Source of the DNA: Scopulibacillus darangshiensis
Lineage (GTDB): Bacteria > Bacillota > Bacilli > Bacillales > Sporolactobacillaceae
NCBI RefSeq assembly: GCF_004341035.1
Contig: NZ_SLXK01000013.1
Location: 1 to 64,000, forward strand
Length of the DNA: 64,000 bases
Direction: 5' to 3'
Under the pieces are notes generated by a model. It had not been told where the DNA came from. It did no database searches and saw only the letters and a list, made by a program, of their open reading frames with translations. Positions 61,616 to 64,000 of this stretch are shown piece by piece (the stretch's first letter is position 1; every line of letters begins with the position of its first letter). A program made the translations under genes and the position numbers.

Positions 61616-63529
61616 TTAATTAGTTTGTAATGTTTCATTTTCCTTTCCTTTTTTACTTCTATATAGATCATGTCGTTGACTGTAAAAACCTAATAAGTAT
61701 ACACCGCTGAGCGGTCTGTTATTAAAATCTTCAATATCCATTTGTGAAGCTACTTCATCAATGATTCGATTGTAATAAAGAACTTTATCCCCTAATTTTG
61801 CTTGATATGGTTGCAGGTTAGTCTGGATGATCTGCCAGGTTCGAGCAGGATGCTTGGAAAAAGCATTCATATAACGAATGGCATTCGTCGCTCGTTTCTC
61901 ATCTGCAGCTAGCGCTCTCTTTTCCAATACATCAGCAAGGGCCAAAAGTCGGCCAAATAAATAATCTCTGTTTCGGTTGTTTACATCTAGCGGCACAGCA
62001 TATTCCTCCATTTCGTAATGTTTTTTTAGCAAGGCGCAAGTAATGCTTAACGTTTTCCTCCATTCCCAATCTTCCATTGACACAGGATTAGAAGCCCGAT
62101 GGACAGCACTCCGAACAATGTCTAAGGGGATTCTTTGTCCATCAACAACGCAAGGAAGCATGCGTTCCATTAAGCCTTTTACAATCTTGTCACTGGCATG
62201 GGTGCCATATGCTGCCATCGCAATGTCTTTTGTTGCGGGAGCTCCATAAAAACGAAGAACCTTTTTATTTTCATCTTTCTTGTATTCGTGAAGCCAGTTG
62301 CATGTATCATGCCAAGATTTAATTCTGTTTAGGTATTCCTCTTTATCAATGTTTCGATAGTACATAACTGATAAACGTCCGGGTGTAGCAGCGTCAAGAA
62401 TTAATATCATTACCTTTGATTTATAACTTAAATCTGTTTTATAACCAGCTATAGCCTTATTGAATGCTTCAGCAAATACTTCATGTGTTGCGTCGCCATT
62501 CTGTCCAATCTCATTTGTGTCATGCAACCCAATTTCTTCTTGTATAAAACTGAGTAAATCATCCTCTGGAGAAGGAACAGTAGGCTCCGTATTCCCCCAT
62601 ACTAAAAACACACGCCCATCAATTACTTTTCCCTGCTTAAGGATTAACCATTTCAAGGCATTGTGGGCTTTTTGGGAAACGTCATAACTAATATTTGCCA
62701 CTGAATTTGAATCCCTGAACCGTCCCCTGTATGTGTAGCCACTCTTATCGTTTGCAGAAATTAATTTAGTCTTATCCCCTTGATACCTAATATTACTTGT
62801 ATGTTTATTAGTTTTCGGATTGTCTTTACTAGTTACGTAACAAATATCATTTTCTCGCAAATTTTCCTTATAGAAGGCAATGAAAGAGTTATAAATCGAC
62901 TCATCTTTCCAAATCTTAGTATGGACTTTTTTGATGGTATGAACGTCAAATCTGATAAAAACTTTATCTTGAGTTCCACTTAAAACCTTAAAAATAAGGG
63001 GTTTTTCACCGTAAAGATCTTTTTCTCTTTTAGTCCATTTATTAATTAATTGATTTCTTTCATCCAATAAAAGGACTTTTGATTTCACAAGATCCTTAGT
63101 CATCGTGCTTTTTAACAAATATTTATAAATTGCTTCAATTCTTGGATGGGAATGTTTTGAATGACACCATTTCCCCAATTGTTCCATATATGCAATATGT
63201 AAGGACGAGCTTTTTGGATCACCTCCAAATTCAACAAAATCCCCTGCAACATAAAACAAATTATCATGTAGAGGGCGTGGTACAGCGGAATTCCCTCTAC
63301 TAATAGAAGCCTCTGTACATGGGATAATCGTCGTTGCATCCTGTTTATCCACCACTTTCGCTGAATAGAAATTTCCTTCTTTATCAACAACGACCTCGAT
63401 CTGTGCATTTTGAGTTGTATGGGAAACAGGCAACAGTGTAAACTCCTGATCACCCCTTCCTTTTTCAATCACTCCAATTTTGCTAGTATTATTCTCATAC
63501 GTTTCAAATAGATCTCGTAGCCACCCCAT
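61616..63529 (-). CDS. cas8c: Cas8c (Csd1), large subunit of the type I-C Cascade
   Basis: 637 residues, normal for Csd1. Opens with WLRDLFETYENN; LPVSHTTQNAQIEVVVDKEGNF and the middle FRDSNSVANISYDVSQKAHNALKWL and VWGNTEPTVPSP are typical. It recognises the PAM and, in type I-C, an internal start can also make a small Cas11-like product from its C-terminal part; I cannot see whether that happens here. ATG 63529 lies directly after the cas5c stop, with GGAGGAG inside the end of cas5c. Confidence 0.96.
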   Translation of the reverse strand: MGWLRDLFETYENNTSKIGVIEKGRGDQEFTLLPVSHTTQNAQIEVVVDKEGNFYSAKVVDKQDATTIIPCTEASISRGNSAVPRPLHDNLFYVAGDFVEFGGDPKSSSLHIAYMEQLGKWCHSKHSHPRIEAIYKYLLKSTMTKDLVKSKVLLLDERNQLINKWTKREKDLYGEKPLIFKVLSGTQDKVFIRFDVHTIKKVHTKIWKDESIYNSFIAFYKENLRENDICYVTSKDNPKTNKHTSNIRYQGDKTKLISANDKSGYTYRGRFRDSNSVANISYDVSQKAHNALKWLILKQGKVIDGRVFLVWGNTEPTVPSPEDDLLSFIQEEIGLHDTNEIGQNGDATHEVFAEAFNKAIAGYKTDLSYKSKVMILILDAATPGRLSVMYYRNIDKEEYLNRIKSWHDTCNWLHEYKKDENKKVLRFYGAPATKDIAMAAYGTHASDKIVKGLMERMLPCVVDGQRIPLDIVRSAVHRASNPVSMEDWEWRKTLSITCALLKKHYEMEEYAVPLDVNNRNRDYLFGRLLALADVLEKRALAADEKRATNAIRYMNAFSKHPARTWQIIQTNLQPYQAKLGDKVLYYNRIIDEVASQMDIEDFNNRPLSGVYLLGFYSQRHDLYRSKKGKENETLQTN

Positions 63530-64000
63530 TCAACTCCTCCTCTCTTCAAATATTTGATGATGCAATTGGTCAGCAGATTCAATGGTTTCCTTTGTAAATC
63601 CCTTGGGTGTAAAATCGGTAAGGGGACGAACACGTTCACATTTTTCAGGATGGATAAACCGTATATAACCATCTTCCATTACAGGCTGCCACAAACGCGT
63701 TTCCATTTTGTCTCTTCCGGTTTCATCAGGGTAATTAATGCCATGGACCATTGTTCCCATGTGGATATTGCCGCCATAGTTATCGTAGAACCCCACACCC
63801 TTGCCAAATTCACAAGGTTCTACATATCCTTGACATTCTCTTGTTCCCAAATAAATATCCCTGCGTCCACCAGCCTTCACACATCTTTTGGCAATGTTGT
63901 GATGTTTATGTTCATTTCGATCAAAGGCTAAATCCGGTCTATGTGAATTAAAAATAAAATGGGCACGGATCTGGTATTTCACATCCTTTAGATAAGTATA
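63530..64000 (-). CDS. cas5: Cas5c (Csd5), partial at the window edge
   Basis: The frame runs open to base 64000, so the true start lies outside. The visible part ([37 protein letters not shown] ... [34 protein letters not shown]) is the middle and C-terminal part of Cas5c, a full protein of about 220-240 residues. In type I-C Cas5c processes pre-crRNA. The GTG at 63982 is internal. cas3 would be expected beyond the window. Confidence 0.94.
   Translation of the reverse strand, partial: YTYLKDVKYQIRAHFIFNSHRPDLAFDRNEHKHHNIAKRCVKAGGRRDIYLGTRECQGYVEPCEFGKGVGFYDNYGGNIHMGTMVHGINYPDETGRDKMETRLWQPVMEDGYIRFIHPEKCERVRPLTDFTPKGFTKETIESADQLHHQIFEERRS

Overview
The window looks like part of the chromosome of a spore-forming member of the Bacillales. 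It carries two minor small acid-soluble spore protein genes (sspO-like and sspH), Bacillus-type single genes (maf, yfmL, metA of the acetyl-CoA type, mmgDE/yqiQ, ydaLM, yitT, lnr-like genes), strong AGGAGG ribosome binding sites, T-box, preQ1 and cobalamin leaders, and CcpA-type cre boxes. Many genes start with TTG. Genus and species cannot be read from the sequence.

Layout. 0.2-15.8 kb is mixed housekeeping: a DJ-1/PfpI protein, maf, a YcgR/YcgQ-type permease pair, a small exopolysaccharide cassette (GH113-like barrel, GT2 synthase, DUF2334 protein), a two-part threonine/serine exporter, helicase yfmL, a PC4-like protein, an RluA-type pseudouridine synthase, metA, a DUF1385 protein and sspO. 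15.9-26.0 kb is a long minus-strand catabolic operon. A two-component flavin monooxygenase (HpaB/HpaC type) is followed by a complete 3-hydroxyanthranilate meta-cleavage route (dioxygenase, decarboxylase, dehydrogenase, deaminase, hydratase, acetaldehyde dehydrogenase, aldolase, oxalocrotonate decarboxylase) and an IclR regulator. Together these predict anthranilate to pyruvate plus acetyl-CoA. A sigma-A promoter, a dyad just upstream of it and an internal cre box are visible.

26.1-31.2 kb holds sspH and a divergent amino-compound cluster (RpiR regulator, nitrilase-type amidohydrolase, class III aminotransferase, APC permease) with two back-to-back promoters and inverted repeats. 31.4-37.3 kb has a class V aminotransferase-fold protein, queT behind a preQ1 riboswitch, and the methylcitrate operon prpC-prpD-prpB. 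Upstream of that operon, on the same strand, a cobalamin riboswitch faces only a broken IS91-type transposase fragment. 38.6-45.4 kb has an orphan PAS sensor kinase and an Lnr-type module (response regulator, kinase, ABC ATPase, two permeases) with a mobile-type repeat inside it.

45.6-53.9 kb is accessory: yitT-type gene, parE/phd toxin-antitoxin pair, AhpD-like, DinB, antiporter, deaminase, GNAT and flavin reductase genes, a 50% glutamine small protein, and decayed genes (methyltransferase piece, Nudix piece, frameshifted SRPBCC gene). 53.9-64 kb has an archaeal/eukaryal-type proS with a T-box, a DUF2325 protein, and a type I-C CRISPR-Cas locus: 19 repeats, then cas2, cas1, cas4, cas7, cas8c, and a cas5c cut by the window edge.

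The two most informative parts are the complete anthranilate operon with its visible control sites and the stranded cobalamin riboswitch upstream of the methylcitrate operon. I found no system that is clearly without precedent. The divergent nitrilase/aminotransferase cluster, the Gln-rich protein and the DUF2325 gene are the least explained pieces.
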